DNA of 64,000 bases from Bathymodiolus brooksi (lineage: Eukaryota > Mollusca > Bivalvia > Mytilida > Modiolidae), in the NCBI GenBank assembly GCA_963680875.1, contig OY804579.1, forward strand, positions 78,295,095-78,359,094, given 5' to 3'. Positions 27,301 to 32,592 of this stretch are shown here, piece after piece. The translations under genes and the position numbers were made by a program. How positions within the stretch are numbered: the stretch's first letter is position 1; every line of letters starts with the position of its first letter. The notes beneath the pieces were generated by a model, which did not search any database, was not told the DNA's origin, and worked only from the letters and a program-made list of their open reading frames with translations.

Positions 27301-30300
27301 GGAACCAGTTACATCATGGGGATAGAGAATTAACTAATCAAAAACATTTTACCAATCAAGTTCATGACATTTTTTGGTATAGTCTGTTACTTGATTTCAA
27401 ATTTCATATAGGTGTTGAATCATTTTTTCCCATTATTGACATCGTGAAACGAACTTAACTAAAAACATCATGAAATTGATCATGTGACATGATGTGGTCA
27501 TTTTAAATTAGATGGCAAGATAGCTGACAATTCAAAGTAAATTAATATTGCTATGGATCTTTAACTACTAAAAACGTAGTCCAAGATCCCTCTGCCGTAC
27601 TACGGCTTTTTGTTCGACTTGCTGGAGCCGTGGGACGTCAGAACGCTCTCCATAAGGAAAACAGTGGATTTACCACTCCAACTCTCAGTTGGCACATTTC
27701 CACGTTTCGTGGCTATCAGATTTTATTTTCTATCCGAAACCCTTATATAAATCTCTTCACCAATCATTTTTCTATTCATTCATAATCATCTTACCCTCAG
27801 AAAGTGGTGTTACACTCGAGTACAGCACGATTTTCACATAGACCCTATCATTTCGCCATGTCAGTTTATTTTTCAGCCATTAAACGTGATCTCGCGATAC
27901 TAACTGAATGATGAGAGCTACTTAATGCAGCACGCCAAATTATTTGCATACGTAAACAACAACATACATAATATAAAGTGTATTCTGCAGGACAAACAGT
28001 TCCATCTACAGCTCAAATCAGAGCAGAAGGAAATAATACAAAATGTGTTGGAAAGAAAAGATTCAATGGCAGTTGGAAAAAGCATGTGTTACATTCCTCC
28101 CTCCCATTTTGGACAAGGTAAGATCATATATGCAAATCATCTCCCATGAAACATTGCGGTAATCGTAGTTTTCTCAAAGTCACGTGACAAATGGTTGAAA
28201 AATAAACTGACATGGCAAAATGATAGGGTCTATGTGAAAATCGTGCTGTACTCGAGTGTAAACACCACTTTCTGAGGGTAAGATGGTTATGAATGAATAG
28301 AAAAATGAATGGTGAAGCGATTTATATAAGGGTTTCGGATAGAAAATAAAATCAGATAGCCACGAAACGTGGAAATGTGCCAACCCATCTAGTTGGAGCG
28401 ACAAATCTGCTGTTTTCCTTATCAGGGATCGCGCTGGGCTTCGCCAATGTCGCCATTTGCGATTTTTAATTTCATTTGGCGACAAAATACGGCCCTTGGC
28501 AATTTTTTTGGCGAAAACATTTTCATTATCAAAAATTATCTAGATTCAATTAAAGGTAATTAAGTGGTCGTTTGCAGGCATTGGTAAGCTACTGTTACAT
28601 GATTGATACTTGAACACCTTGTATAAACATCCTGAGTGACACTTATAATTGTTTATTGTAAATAACCGGAGGTACGTGACCTTTCACACCTGCCACAGGT
28701 AGATGTAATTAAAGAAAATTTAAACCACAGGTAATTGGATCAGTGCTAACTTGCCGGATTGTTTTATGAATGTAAATAAAATCAATAATGCTTATCATTT
28801 GGAGATAAAGATCTTTAATCATCATGATCATGGTCATGGATGTTTACAAATTCACGCACATGGCTCAAGGATCAATTTATGCATGTGTGAATAATAAATG
28901 TTTACTTTCAGACTGATATGTCTTTTTATAAATAAATTAAGTCTTCATATCGATAACATGCACTTAATAAGCCATGAAATAGTAGATATCATCTGGAATC
29001 AAAATATTTTCGCGTCAATCATGATAAGTCACAATCCGTAACAGATGTCAGGAATCATTCTTTGTTTACACGCTGTAGGTAAACTTCCGGTTGTTGTTCT
29101 CAGACGAAGCTTCTGTTTCATTTTCAGCATGAAAATGGCCCCAAAATAAACAAAACGTCCAGTATAACAGAAAAGATCATAATAAACATAACAATTTACC
29201 CTTTTGACATGTAACCAGTAATAGAAAAACAGTATCATGACTTCAAAGCTGGTGTCATGAGTGATAAAATTTGCATGCTTGACAAAGAACGATTTTGTAC
29301 GAACAAGTTATAGCATCTAAATTTTCTGGCTCCAACTTTTTGGAACTGGCGACAGAATTTGATACCTGGCGATTTTTCTGGCACCAACATTTTTGGAGCC
29401 AGAGCAGCCCCTGCTTATGGAGAGCGCTTAGCTGCGGAACCGTAGCCATTAATGGTCTTTTTATTTTTATTTTTTCTTGGTAGACCATAGGGCTACGGAT
29501 TTCACCCTATCAAAAATTTGCGGAACTCCTACCAAGAATACGTCGCACCTTTCAACAGTAATTTTCACAACAAAACGCTTTGTGAGAACGGAGTCATGTG
29601 GATAATTCATTTTCTTACATATTTATCTATTGCTTTCCATATTTACTTACTCATTATTATTAATATCTAATTTATTATCATAACTAATGTCTGCAGATTA
29701 ACAAACCCCGCCCACTTTCGTTCGCCATCTTGTCTATGTGATTTTTGACAAATCAAGTCAGATAACTCTAACCGCAAAACACGTGTTCGGTTTGTTTACG
29801 TTTTACCGCATATTTTGCACGGAGATTTTTTTTGTGAAATAAAATATTTAGTCAACCCACAGTTAAATATTTAACATATATTAACCAGAAATGTTATTTT
29901 CTTCTATGATTATTCCAACTGAGGTGAACTCTCATCCAACATATTCAAGTTTTTCATGTAAACAAACCGAACACGTGTTTTGCTGTTAGTCATCTCTCAA
30001 AAGTCATGTGACCTCAAAGCGAGAATGACACAAAGACAAGATGGCAGGACTAAGTAGGTGAAATCAGTTAATATCGAAACATTTTTTATTATAATGAGCT
30101 AGAAATGAATAATAATAAGTAAGTAAATATGAAAAGCGATAGATAAATATGTAACGAAACGAGTTATCCACATGACTCCGCTCTCGCAAAGCGTTTTGTT
30201 GTGAAAATTACTGTTGAAAGGTGCGACGTATTCTTGGTAGGAGTTCCACAAATTTTTTGATAGGGTGAAATCCGTAGCCGTATGGGCTGCCAAAAAAAAT

Positions 30301-30746
30301 AAATAAATAAAAAGACCATAAAGGGCTACGGTTCCACAGCTAGAGAGCGCTCTGACGTCCCACAGCTCCAGCAAGACGGGAAAAAACTGTCGGATGGCAG
30401 GGGAATCTCGGACTACTAAAAACGGTAAGAGAATTTATCTTTGCAGATTTGAAGTAGAAAATTATAAATATATCAATATATCAAGGATTACCTGCACTTG
30501 GTCCGACACCGTCCGTCTATGCCAAAATATGCATTGGAATGGACAGGGGGTCAAATTTTAAATTTGTAAAATACCTTTGATAGGGCTTGTGACGAGATTA
30601 ATCTGGAGATACAGAGCAGAAATTATCTTCGAAAGTCTAATCTCAACGAGAAAATCGACATTATCATTTGCATTTTACCCTGAATCTTCTTCTAGGGGTT
30701 TCATTCTTCTCTGTCCATAACCACCATAACCAAATATACTTTCCAT
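303..30746 (-). CDS. VWA3A: VWA3A-like protein, first ~643 residues in 18 exons (3' end outside window)
   Basis: Eighteen exons read from 30746 down to 303, every junction GT-AG with matching phase, give about 643 codons without a stop. Order: an acidic N-terminus (D/E run at residues ~55-66), a TSEEWL motif near 117, a first VWA-type domain at ~199-363, a helical linker, a second SMEWIK...HGLK motif near 440, a QVLAPNAY segment near 460, and a second VWA domain from ~545 that runs past the edge. The second domain keeps an intact MIDAS-type DMSVS (553-557); the first has DASDA (208-212), lacking the final Ser. Layout and motifs match the animal VWA3A family from my knowledge of it; VWA3B is the alternative. 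Function is poorly known. No signal peptide or membrane segment is seen. Introns are loaded with repeats. Start chosen because it is the first in-frame ATG with a phase-compatible downstream exon. Confidence 0.85.
398..713. other. Intron, nothing recognised
   Basis: AT-rich intron between exons 18 and 17; only A/T runs are seen. Confidence 0.5.
714..788 (-). CDS. VWA3A: VWA3A-like exon 17
   Basis: Residues 587-611 ([20 protein letters not shown] and onward), acceptor ttttag, donor AG|gtatat. Joins exon 16 to give the continuous strand [13 protein letters not shown]. Confidence 0.9.
1060..1972 (-). repeat. Minisatellite (41-57 bp unit) made of exon 16 end plus splice donor
   Basis: About 22 tandem units. 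Each 41-bp unit, read on the minus strand, copies the last coding bases of exon 16 (TTAGCCAATAAAAAATACTT and onward, ending ATTATTGC) and the donor GTAAGT. Some units are 57 bp and also carry the preceding coding piece (AACAACAG). At least ten keep the full GC|GTAAGT; others have GTGTAAG or GCATAAG forms. Many units carry a TAATAC variant that adds a stop. The exon copy itself (1973-2005) is distinguished by TACTTC instead of TACTTT. Confidence 0.9.
1973..2092 (-). CDS. VWA3A: VWA3A-like exon 16 (start of second VWA domain; donor amplified downstream)
   Basis: Residues 547-586: [20 protein letters not shown] through NKKYFNII, with an intact DxSxS metal site. Donor GC|gtaagt at 1971-1972. This end of the exon, with its donor, is the unit of the tandem array that fills the next 0.9 kb. 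If splicing used any later donor, the frame would meet TAA at once (GCG TAA). Confidence 0.9.
2093..2778. other. Intron 15 interior, mostly unrecognised
   Basis: AT-rich. Contains scattered AGGTCACCT and GTTTGACTGTA motifs like those of the MITE at 11349-11523, so a decayed relative may lie at about 2230-2685. No coding signal. Confidence 0.3.
2779..2837 (+). mobile_element. SINE family A, 3' end fragment
   Basis: Shares the 3' domain ATATAACTGAAATATTGTTG with the full copies at 16842-17089 and 17363-17609; the head is missing. Confidence 0.6.
2915..3090 (-). CDS. VWA3A: VWA3A-like exon 15
   Basis: Residues 489-546, containing [20 protein letters not shown] and [19 protein letters not shown], among the most conserved family segments as I know them. 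Donor AA|gtaatt; an in-frame TAA would follow if the exon were read through. Confidence 0.9.
3091..3573. other. Intron, nothing recognised
   Basis: AT-rich intron between exons 15 and 14 with no repeat or coding signal that I recognise. Confidence 0.4.
3574..3677 (-). CDS. VWA3A: VWA3A-like exon 14
   Basis: Residues 454-488 ([20 protein letters not shown] and onward), acceptor tttag, donor GAG|gtgctt. Separated from exon 13 by a 5.6-kb intron almost filled by two tandem arrays. Confidence 0.9.
3876..4083 (-). mobile_element. SINE family B body, diverged copy
   Basis: On the minus strand it aligns with the body of the SINEs at 12103 and 32300 (GGTATTTG..., GTGGAGTGACATGTCTA, then CATTATAAAAAT). 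The position where its tRNA-like head should sit is occupied by the first monomer of the 75-bp array, so head and satellite are continuous. A 113-codon open frame on the plus strand across it is judged incidental. Confidence 0.65.
4084..6535 (-). repeat. 75-bp satellite array derived from a SINE tRNA-like head
   Basis: About 33 tandem copies of a 75-bp unit, with 71-bp variants lacking AGGA. On the minus strand the unit aligns base for base with the tRNA-like head of SINE family B: GTAATAGCTAGTGTGCC for GTAATGGTTAGAGTGCT, and GTGAGTTTGACCTCC for GTGGGTTCGAGCCCC (the B box). Two larger blocks starting near 4377 and 6011 share the same order of variant units (an extra AATAGCT, a 71-bp unit, a CCAATAAATAGAC unit, a 71-bp unit), which shows segmental duplication inside the array. 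Confidence 0.8.
6669..9222. repeat. 49-bp satellite array, about 52 copies
   Basis: Nearly identical units (CTACATATAGTAACAATAAG and onward). The only common variant is C/T in AAGTCTACT versus AAGTTTACT, and spacing of the T variants repeats, indicating block duplications. It ends about 20 bp from the exon 13 donor. No coding or promoter role is visible. Confidence 0.95.
9241..9379 (-). CDS. VWA3A: VWA3A-like exon 13
   Basis: Residues 408-453, including [12 protein letters not shown] and [12 protein letters not shown], the second copy of the EW(I/L)...HGLK motif. Donor G|gtaagc lies about 20 bp from the edge of the 49-bp array. Confidence 0.88.
9380..10037. other. Intron 12, nothing recognised
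   Basis: AT-rich intron with no repeat or gene that I recognise. Confidence 0.4.
10038..10169 (-). CDS. VWA3A: VWA3A-like exon 12 (helical linker)
   Basis: Residues 364-407, rich in Glu, Ile, Lys and Gln ([20 protein letters not shown]), predicted helical. Acceptor ttccag, donor GAG|gtaaga. Confidence 0.86.
10262..10440 (-). mobile_element. SINE family A, partial copy
   Basis: Minus-strand match to the middle of family A (TGATAAAGTTTGTCA, then GGTTTTCATTGGA). The 3' tail and most of the head are lost. Confidence 0.55.
10441..11215. other. Intron 11, nothing recognised
   Basis: AT-rich; no repeat structure or coding signal apart from a short direct repeat near 10530-10640 (TTGAATCTTCATAT). 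Confidence 0.35.
11216..11344. repeat. Foldback (imperfect hairpin) element
   Basis: The arm GAAATAATTCATGGAAGCCA (continuing to TTTTAACATGG) is repeated in inverted form ending TGGCTTCTATGATTTATTTC, with a ~40-bp loop. Probably a small non-autonomous transposon. Confidence 0.55.
11349..11523. mobile_element. MITE, Tc1/mariner-like ends
   Basis: Inverted ends CAGTCAAACCTG and CAGATTTGACTG flanked by TA on both sides, with internal AGGTCACCT repeats. The TA target suggests mobilisation by a Tc1/mariner-type transposase; no coding capacity. Confidence 0.55.
11726..11791 (-). CDS. VWA3A: VWA3A-like exon 11
   Basis: Residues 342-363, [20 protein letters not shown] then CE: the final helix and strand of the first VWA domain (LA...GG-x-YH-x-Y pattern). 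Acceptor ttcag, donor GAG|gtatat. Confidence 0.86.
12103..13105 (+). mobile_element. SINE family B, split by a MITE
   Basis: A tRNA-like head carries an A-box-like TGGCGTAATGG and a good B box GGTTCGAGCCC (12158-12168). The body follows to 12338 and resumes at 13000 (AAAAATCCAACTCAGCATG...) to a tail GATATAGATGAAAAATT. The copy at 32300-32592 lacks the insertion and defines the empty site. Not a functional tRNA gene: the cloverleaf is lost and the body continues. It may belong to a described molluscan V-SINE family, not verified. Confidence 0.75.
12339..12999. mobile_element. MITE (661 bp) inside the SINE, hAT-like ends
   Basis: Inverted termini CAGGGGTTAAAA. The flanks are ...TATAAAAA and AAAAATCC, and the uninterrupted SINE reads TATAAAAATCC, so about 5 bp (AAAAA) is duplicated. 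The CAGGGG ends suggest hAT, but an 8-bp duplication would be expected there, so the superfamily is uncertain. No open frame of note. Confidence 0.65.
13180..14030. repeat. 68-bp minisatellite, about 12 copies
   Basis: Units contain ACACCATG and, 35 bp on, CATGGTGT, so each can fold into a short hairpin. Two units lack ACAG. Ends about 20 bp from the exon 10 donor. Confidence 0.9.
14051..14159 (-). CDS. VWA3A: VWA3A-like exon 10
   Basis: Residues 305-341 ([19 protein letters not shown] and onward, then [10 protein letters not shown]). Acceptor ttcag, donor AAT|gtaagt. A 68-bp minisatellite begins within 60 bp of the donor. Confidence 0.87.
14160..14737. other. Intron 9, nothing recognised
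   Basis: AT-rich; contains a short inverted pair around 14470-14540 (CTGTGGTATTTGCCA / TGGCAAATACCACAG) with a ~40-bp loop. No gene seen. Confidence 0.4.
14738..14863 (-). CDS. VWA3A: VWA3A-like exon 9
   Basis: Residues 263-304, including [16 protein letters not shown] and [14 protein letters not shown], the Gly-Gly metal-loop segment and next strand of the VWA fold. Acceptor tacag, donor GT|gtaagt. Confidence 0.88.
15197..15303 (-). CDS. VWA3A: VWA3A-like exon 8
   Basis: Residues 228-262 ([20 protein letters not shown] and onward), a VWA beta-strand and loop. Acceptor tgtag; donor AT|gtatga is a weaker match to consensus than the others. Confidence 0.86.
15304..15904. other. Intron 7, nothing recognised
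   Basis: AT-rich sequence without visible repeats. Confidence 0.4.
15905..16006 (-). CDS. VWA3A: VWA3A-like exon 7 (start of first VWA domain)
   Basis: Residues 194-227. The hydrophobic strand [14 protein letters not shown] carries the metal-site loop, but with DxSxA instead of DxSxS, so metal binding by this domain may be altered or lost. Donor GTT|gtaagt, acceptor ttag. Confidence 0.88.
16007..16481. other. Intron 6, nothing recognised
   Basis: AT-rich sequence without visible repeats. Confidence 0.4.
16482..16536 (-). CDS. VWA3A: VWA3A-like exon 6
   Basis: Short exon, residues 175-193 ([18 protein letters not shown]), acceptor atatag, donor AGG|gtaaga. Immediately precedes the first VWA domain. 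Confidence 0.82.
16842..17089 (-). mobile_element. SINE family A, full-length copy with target duplication
   Basis: 248 bp, flanked by ACAATCTTTTTTG and ACAATCTTGTTTG (13 bp, one mismatch). Minus strand: head GGGGCAGTCTTGGCCGTGAT with a B-box-like GAGTTGGAATC, a central domain, and tail ATATAACTGAAATATTGTTG. A 129-codon open frame across it is incidental. Confidence 0.85.
17363..17609 (+). mobile_element. SINE family A, full-length copy with perfect target duplication
   Basis: 247 bp between perfect 15-bp copies of CTTCGTATTTTATCA (17348-17362 and 17610-17624). The tRNA-like head starts GGGGCCGTCGTGGTCGTATG with B-box-like GTTTGAACCC. The intact duplication means relatively recent insertion. 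The opposite-strand copy lies 270 bp away. Confidence 0.92.
17829..17918 (-). CDS. VWA3A: VWA3A-like exon 5
   Basis: Residues 145-174 ([20 protein letters not shown] and onward). Acceptor tttcag, donor GT|gtaagt. Phases fit both neighbours. Confidence 0.85.
18015..19351. repeat. 32-bp minisatellite, about 42 copies, with CCAAT motif in each unit
   Basis: Unit GTGTGATTGGTTTAATGATT plus ATGTCAGGTAAA. Variants (TTACATGAA, TTTCAGATAAA) cluster towards 18800-19350 and recur in higher-order blocks. The minus strand reads AACCAATCAC in most units, a full NF-Y/CCAAT-box match. Confidence 0.93.
19356..19514. mobile_element. Foldback MITE (~160 bp)
   Basis: Inverted ends TAGTTGAGCAGATC...AGAACTG and CAGTTCT...GATCTGCTCAACTA, followed inward by a second, weaker inverted pair (CAGTGTTTTGGGTTGG / CTAACCAGAACACTAAC). 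The loop holds two telomere-like TTAGGG units at 19421-19434. Confidence 0.65.
19515..19837. other. Intron 4 remainder, nothing recognised
   Basis: AT-rich, no visible repeat. Confidence 0.4.
19838..19965 (-). CDS. VWA3A: VWA3A-like exon 4 (EEWL motif)
   Basis: Residues 103-144, containing [20 protein letters not shown], the family's repeated EEWL...L motif. Acceptor ttcag; donor GG|gtaatt leaves two bases that complete a Gly codon with exon 5. Confidence 0.88.
20285..22152. mobile_element. TIR-like dispersed element filled by a ~161-bp tandem array
   Basis: Outer ends GATATACCCCCCGC and TTGCGGAGGGTATA are inverted. Inside are about 10 copies of a ~161-bp unit (ATTTCAAAACATTCTGAGAA and onward), then ACGGACGGACGGACGG. 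A four-unit block is duplicated: 20926-21267 and 21571-21912 are near-identical and 645 bp apart. The 113-codon frames in those blocks exist only because the repeat lacks stops in that phase. Confidence 0.75.
22175..22368 (-). mobile_element. SINE family A, diverged partial copy
   Basis: Minus-strand matches to the head and centre of family A (GTAAAGTTTGTCAGTG and CTATCACCACTAAAGTTTTG). The tail is missing. Confidence 0.5.
22396..22502 (-). pseudogene. Two degenerate tandem copies of the end of VWA3A-like exon 3
   Basis: Minus strand: CCACATCCCTTGACAGTTAC and CCATATCCCTTGACAGTTAT, each followed by CATGTGAACAAAACATG, matching exon 3 (CCACATCCCTTGACAGTAAC, CATGTGAACCAAACACAGG). The second copy continues to the splice site, where GTAAG has become ATAAG. 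They now lie 3.7 kb downstream of exon 3 because repeats were inserted between. Confidence 0.75.
22511..23070. mobile_element. Dispersed repeat family C, full copy
   Basis: Starts AGGCTCAGTGGGCTGAGCC...GCTCACCTTT and ends GCTCATATTGCCTTTGGCAA, GGTTTGCTAAAAA, giving an inverted GCTCACC / GGTxxGC at the ends. The interior has two to three ~170-bp sub-repeats (GATGCTTCCTACCAAGTTTC). This repeat type is familiar from bivalve genomes; class unknown. Confidence 0.6.
23095..25760 (+). mobile_element. TIR element with imperfect ~170-200-bp inverted repeats
   Basis: The left arm 23135-23300 (TTTAATGGATCGACATACCT, CACGGCT, GCCCTGTCGTAGA, ATGGTGCA) recurs inverted at 25560-25740 (AATGGACCGGAATACCTCAC, GGCT, GCCCTGTCGTAGA, ATGGTGCA). 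Between them lies a broken FEN-like nuclease gene. Exact ends and target duplication were not resolved. Lies between the two family C repeats, inside intron 3 of the host gene. Confidence 0.6.
24104..25045 (+). pseudogene. Broken FEN/XPG-like nuclease gene with cysteine-rich tail
   Basis: In three frames: [13 protein letters not shown] at 24228-24270 (PIN/FEN-type acidic site), [11 protein letters not shown] at 24417-24452, then after a +1 shift in a seven-T run (24456-24462) the frame reads [12 protein letters not shown], a helix-hairpin-helix like that of FEN1/XPG nucleases. Next come a piece around 24680-24800 ([22 protein letters not shown]) and a Cys-rich tail at 24868-25000 ([15 protein letters not shown]). 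I know this arrangement from multi-copy invertebrate genes of uncertain role; the nuclease link is my inference from motifs. Several frameshifts and stops make it non-functional. Confidence 0.55.
25842..26186. mobile_element. Dispersed repeat family C, truncated copy
   Basis: Same orientation as 22511-23070 and ends GCTCACATTGCCTTTGGCAA, GGTGAGCTAAAAA. Lacks the 5' part. Its end is about 10 bp from the exon 3 splice donor. Confidence 0.65.
26193..26283 (-). CDS. VWA3A: VWA3A-like exon 3
   Basis: Encodes residues 72-102, including [17 protein letters not shown], donor TTG|gtaagt. The better-looking acceptor (ttcag, 8 bp upstream) would put a stop in frame, so the frame requires the next AG (gagaaag). 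That acceptor is the least certain junction of the gene. A dispersed repeat ends within about 10 bp of the donor. Confidence 0.7.
26284..26634. other. Intron 2, nothing recognised
   Basis: AT-rich; poly-T run near 26590. Confidence 0.4.
26635..26781 (-). CDS. VWA3A: VWA3A-like exon 2 (acidic region)
   Basis: Acceptor ttttcag and donor GA|gtaaga. Encodes residues 23-71, very rich in Glu and Asp with a run of seven GAT codons, so the Asp tract is a trinucleotide repeat that may vary in length. Likely disordered. Confidence 0.75.
27190..27390. repeat. Two-copy direct repeat (~97 bp) in intron 1
   Basis: GGTATCAGGGAATGGACTAG... and GGTATCAGGGAAGGAACCAG... are each followed by TTACATCATGGGGAT and later ATTTTTTGG/CATGAC segments. 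The rest of 26782-27189 shows nothing recognisable. Confidence 0.6.
27648..29422. mobile_element. Nested insertion inside the left arm of the foldback element
   Basis: Perfect 9-bp inverted ends CTCCATAAG/CTTATGGAG, flanked by AACGCT and AGCGCT (6 bp, one mismatch). Its left part has a second inverted repeat of ~240 bp (27652-27890 against 28185-28422, ends ATAAGGAAAACAG/CTGTTTTCCTTAT) around a RecQ-like gene fragment. 28423-29410 holds nothing recognised beyond a few TTGGCGA(C/A) motifs. Confidence 0.55.
27925..28149 (+). pseudogene. RecQ-like helicase fragment
   Basis: The 74-codon frame includes [20 protein letters not shown] then [10 protein letters not shown]. This resembles the Q-motif and Walker A region of RecQ-type helicases (LxxxQ...I, GKD, then GKS), but the stretch that would complete the P-loop is missing and nothing of the later motifs follows. 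Too short to function. Lies between inverted arms, so probably captured by or left from a transposon. Confidence 0.5.
30679..30746 (-). CDS. VWA3A: VWA3A-like exon 1 (coding part, start codon)
   Basis: Begins ATG and encodes [20 protein letters not shown] plus two more residues, then a GG|gtaaaa donor (2-nt phase). The Gly/Tyr-rich start is low complexity, so the start itself is less certain than downstream exons, but the phase fits the next exon exactly. Confidence 0.72.
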
Positions 30747-30960
30747 TTTATCTGGGTTTGGTTAAATTATAAGAATTTTTCATTAAAATAAATATAACTA
30801 TCAATCCGCCATATTGTTGTTGTTGTTGCCAATAGCCTGAATAGTCTCGCGCTTTACGATTTTTCTTGTATTTCATTGGATAATATTGAGGACACCTGCT
30901 ATAACGCATTCGGCCAATCTTGGGATTATTCACCTGCTGTCACATCATCATTACCGTTAA
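30747..30960 (-). promoter_or_regulatory. Candidate 5' UTR and promoter of the VWA3A-like gene
   Basis: Upstream of the start codon the minus strand has CCAAT near 30876, an ATGGCGG (YY1-like) motif near 30810 whose ATG would open a three-codon upstream ORF, and a GTTGCC half-site at 30825-30830 (plus strand) reminiscent of an RFX X-box half. No clear TATA box. Assignment is by position and motif only. Confidence 0.3.
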
Positions 30961-31260
30961 GTGGTGGAAAAATCCGAGAAGTTCCCAGTGACTGCCGTTT
31001 CCTTTCAATATTTGGATTATTTCCCTTGTTACAAACTCGGAACACCTCTGTCTGTAATGATTCCGAGTGTAAATTCGTCTGATTTCATTTCCCAGATGAG
31101 TTGGCTAATTTTATGTACTGATGGCTCTTAGGTTTGTTTTTAAACTACCTTTTAACAAACATGTGTTGTATTTTGAATTGCAGTAAGATGAACCTAACTA
31201 GTAGACAGCTTATATGTTTTTGATCATTGAAGATGATGATTGATTGTTGACTGTTGTTGA
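30961..31260. other. Region upstream of the VWA3A-like gene, nothing recognised
   Basis: No convincing gene on either strand; a 68-codon plus-strand frame at 30876-31082 has no recognisable features. Confidence 0.4.
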
Positions 31261-31261
31261 C

Positions 31262-31995
31262 AATGCACGGGCATGACGGGTGCAAGACAAATCAGCACTT
31301 GTCTTGAGACAAATCGACACTTGGTTTAAAAGACAAATCGGCACCTGGACAAATCGGCACTTAGACTAATCGGCACTCAATAATATAGCCAAATCGGCAC
31401 TTGACTCGACAGATCGGCACTGATTAAAAAATAAAGTTTATTACAAATTATAGATAAAAATATTATTATGGACACGTCCTTGTTATGGATGAACAAATTT
31501 GTAGTAATACATAATTAATATTTCTTCTTCCAATTTAGGAACCGGATTCACACGTGAATGTATTATGTTCCGCGTAATGATAGTTAATTGATTATTTCAC
31601 TTGATCAAAAGATTGTAAACTAACGGGTTAATTTGATCAAAGGAATGATAGTTAATTAGTTTATTTGAAGTATAGCCAATGGAAACACATCATCTGAGGC
31701 TTACAAATTTGTTTGCTTAGGGGCCCAAGCTGAAACAGAGGTATATTGAAATCTTATTGAAGAATTTTAAGGAGTTTCAATTGAGTGTCAATCAACTTAT
31801 TAAGTAATAATAAAAAAAGGTGGCAGACCGTGGGAAAATCGTTGACTGTGAAATTTCTCCTACAATGGGCAAACAAATTGATCTGTCCTCATTAACAAGT
31901 ATTTTAATATTTTTTACTAAATGTAGAATAAACATGAAAATATATTAACATTTTTCCAAAGTGCCGATTTGTCTCAGTGCCCATATGTCTAGCAT
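31262..31995. mobile_element. TIR-like element with repeated AAATCGGCACT motifs
   Basis: The left end has seven copies of an (A)CAAATCGGCACTT-like motif between 31288 and 31425. The right end has the inverted form (AAGTGCCGATTTGTCTCAGT) at about 31961-31980. The middle is AT-rich without an open frame. No target duplication was resolved. Confidence 0.45.
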
Positions 31996-32004
31996 TCACA
32001 ATGC

Positions 32005-32105
32005 ACAGGGCCTTGTCACTATTCACGTAAATATACTATCAATGCATAAACACTGACTGTTTATGCATTGATAGTATATTTACGTGGATAGTGACAAGGC
32101 CCTGT
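32005..32105. repeat. Near-perfect hairpin, 48-bp arms, 5-nt loop
   Basis: The arm ACAGGGCCTTGTCACTATTC (continuing to GCATAAACA) is followed by loop CTGAC and its complement, with a single mismatch (A/G at CACGTGAA versus CACGTGGA). Could be a tiny foldback transposon, or if transcribed a hairpin RNA; the sequence does not decide. Confidence 0.9.
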
Positions 32106-32299
32106 GGACAATGTTTGCCAAATAAGTAAAACTGTTAACGTCATTATTTTGTGTGTAATTAATTATTAGGGTAATCAGATATATTTGTTTTTAGAAAAAA
32201 ATCACAACTTTTTCTGTAAATACATTATTTGAAATTCAAATAAAATGCCAGGTTAGATATCCAAAGTATTCCTTTCATTACAATTGATTATTGTTTTAA

Positions 32300-32592
32300 T
32301 GCCAACTCTGCAATTTTTTCAGCTATATCATGACGAGAACAAGTTAATTTTCAATGAAATGATGACGAGATCCACTTTGTACTAGACCAACACGCTTAGT
32401 TGGATTTTTATAATGCTAACTCACTGAGAGGCATGTCGTCGCACTCAGACATATTATTATCCTGATTCTGAGAAGGAACAAATAGCAATTTCATAATAAT
32501 TGGTTTGACCTGACCAGGGCTCGAGCCTCGACCACACGATCTACCGCACTCAAGGAGAACATGCTAACCATTATGCCACCGATGTGGTTTTC
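32300..32592 (-). mobile_element. SINE family B, most complete copy
   Basis: Minus strand: head ACCACATCGGTGGCATAATG, a degenerate B box, body with AGTGCGACGACATGCC and ATTATAAAAATCCAACT, tail GATATAGCTGAAAAAATTG. It shows the empty site of the MITE at 12339 and the ancestral form of the 75-bp satellite unit. Confidence 0.75.

Larger units (their letters stand above)
27577..30415. mobile_element. Foldback/TIR element with 9-bp target duplication
   Basis: Ends TAGTCCAAGATCCC and (inverted) TAGTCCGAGATTCCCC, flanked on both sides by CTAAAAACG (27568-27576 and 30416-30424). Long inverted arms: 29423-29880 pairs with 29890-30350 (for example GGTGCGACGTATTCTTGG, TTTTGTTGTGAAAATTACTG, CAAAACACGTGTTCGGTTTG). 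The outermost ~70 bp of the left arm is separated from the rest by a later insertion (27648-29422). The 9-bp duplication suggests a Mutator-like transposase. It sits 264 bp from exon 1. Confidence 0.8.

Noticed and set aside
30876..31082. 68-codon plus-strand ORF upstream of the host gene
   Set aside because: No recognisable domain and it overlaps the probable promoter region on the other strand.
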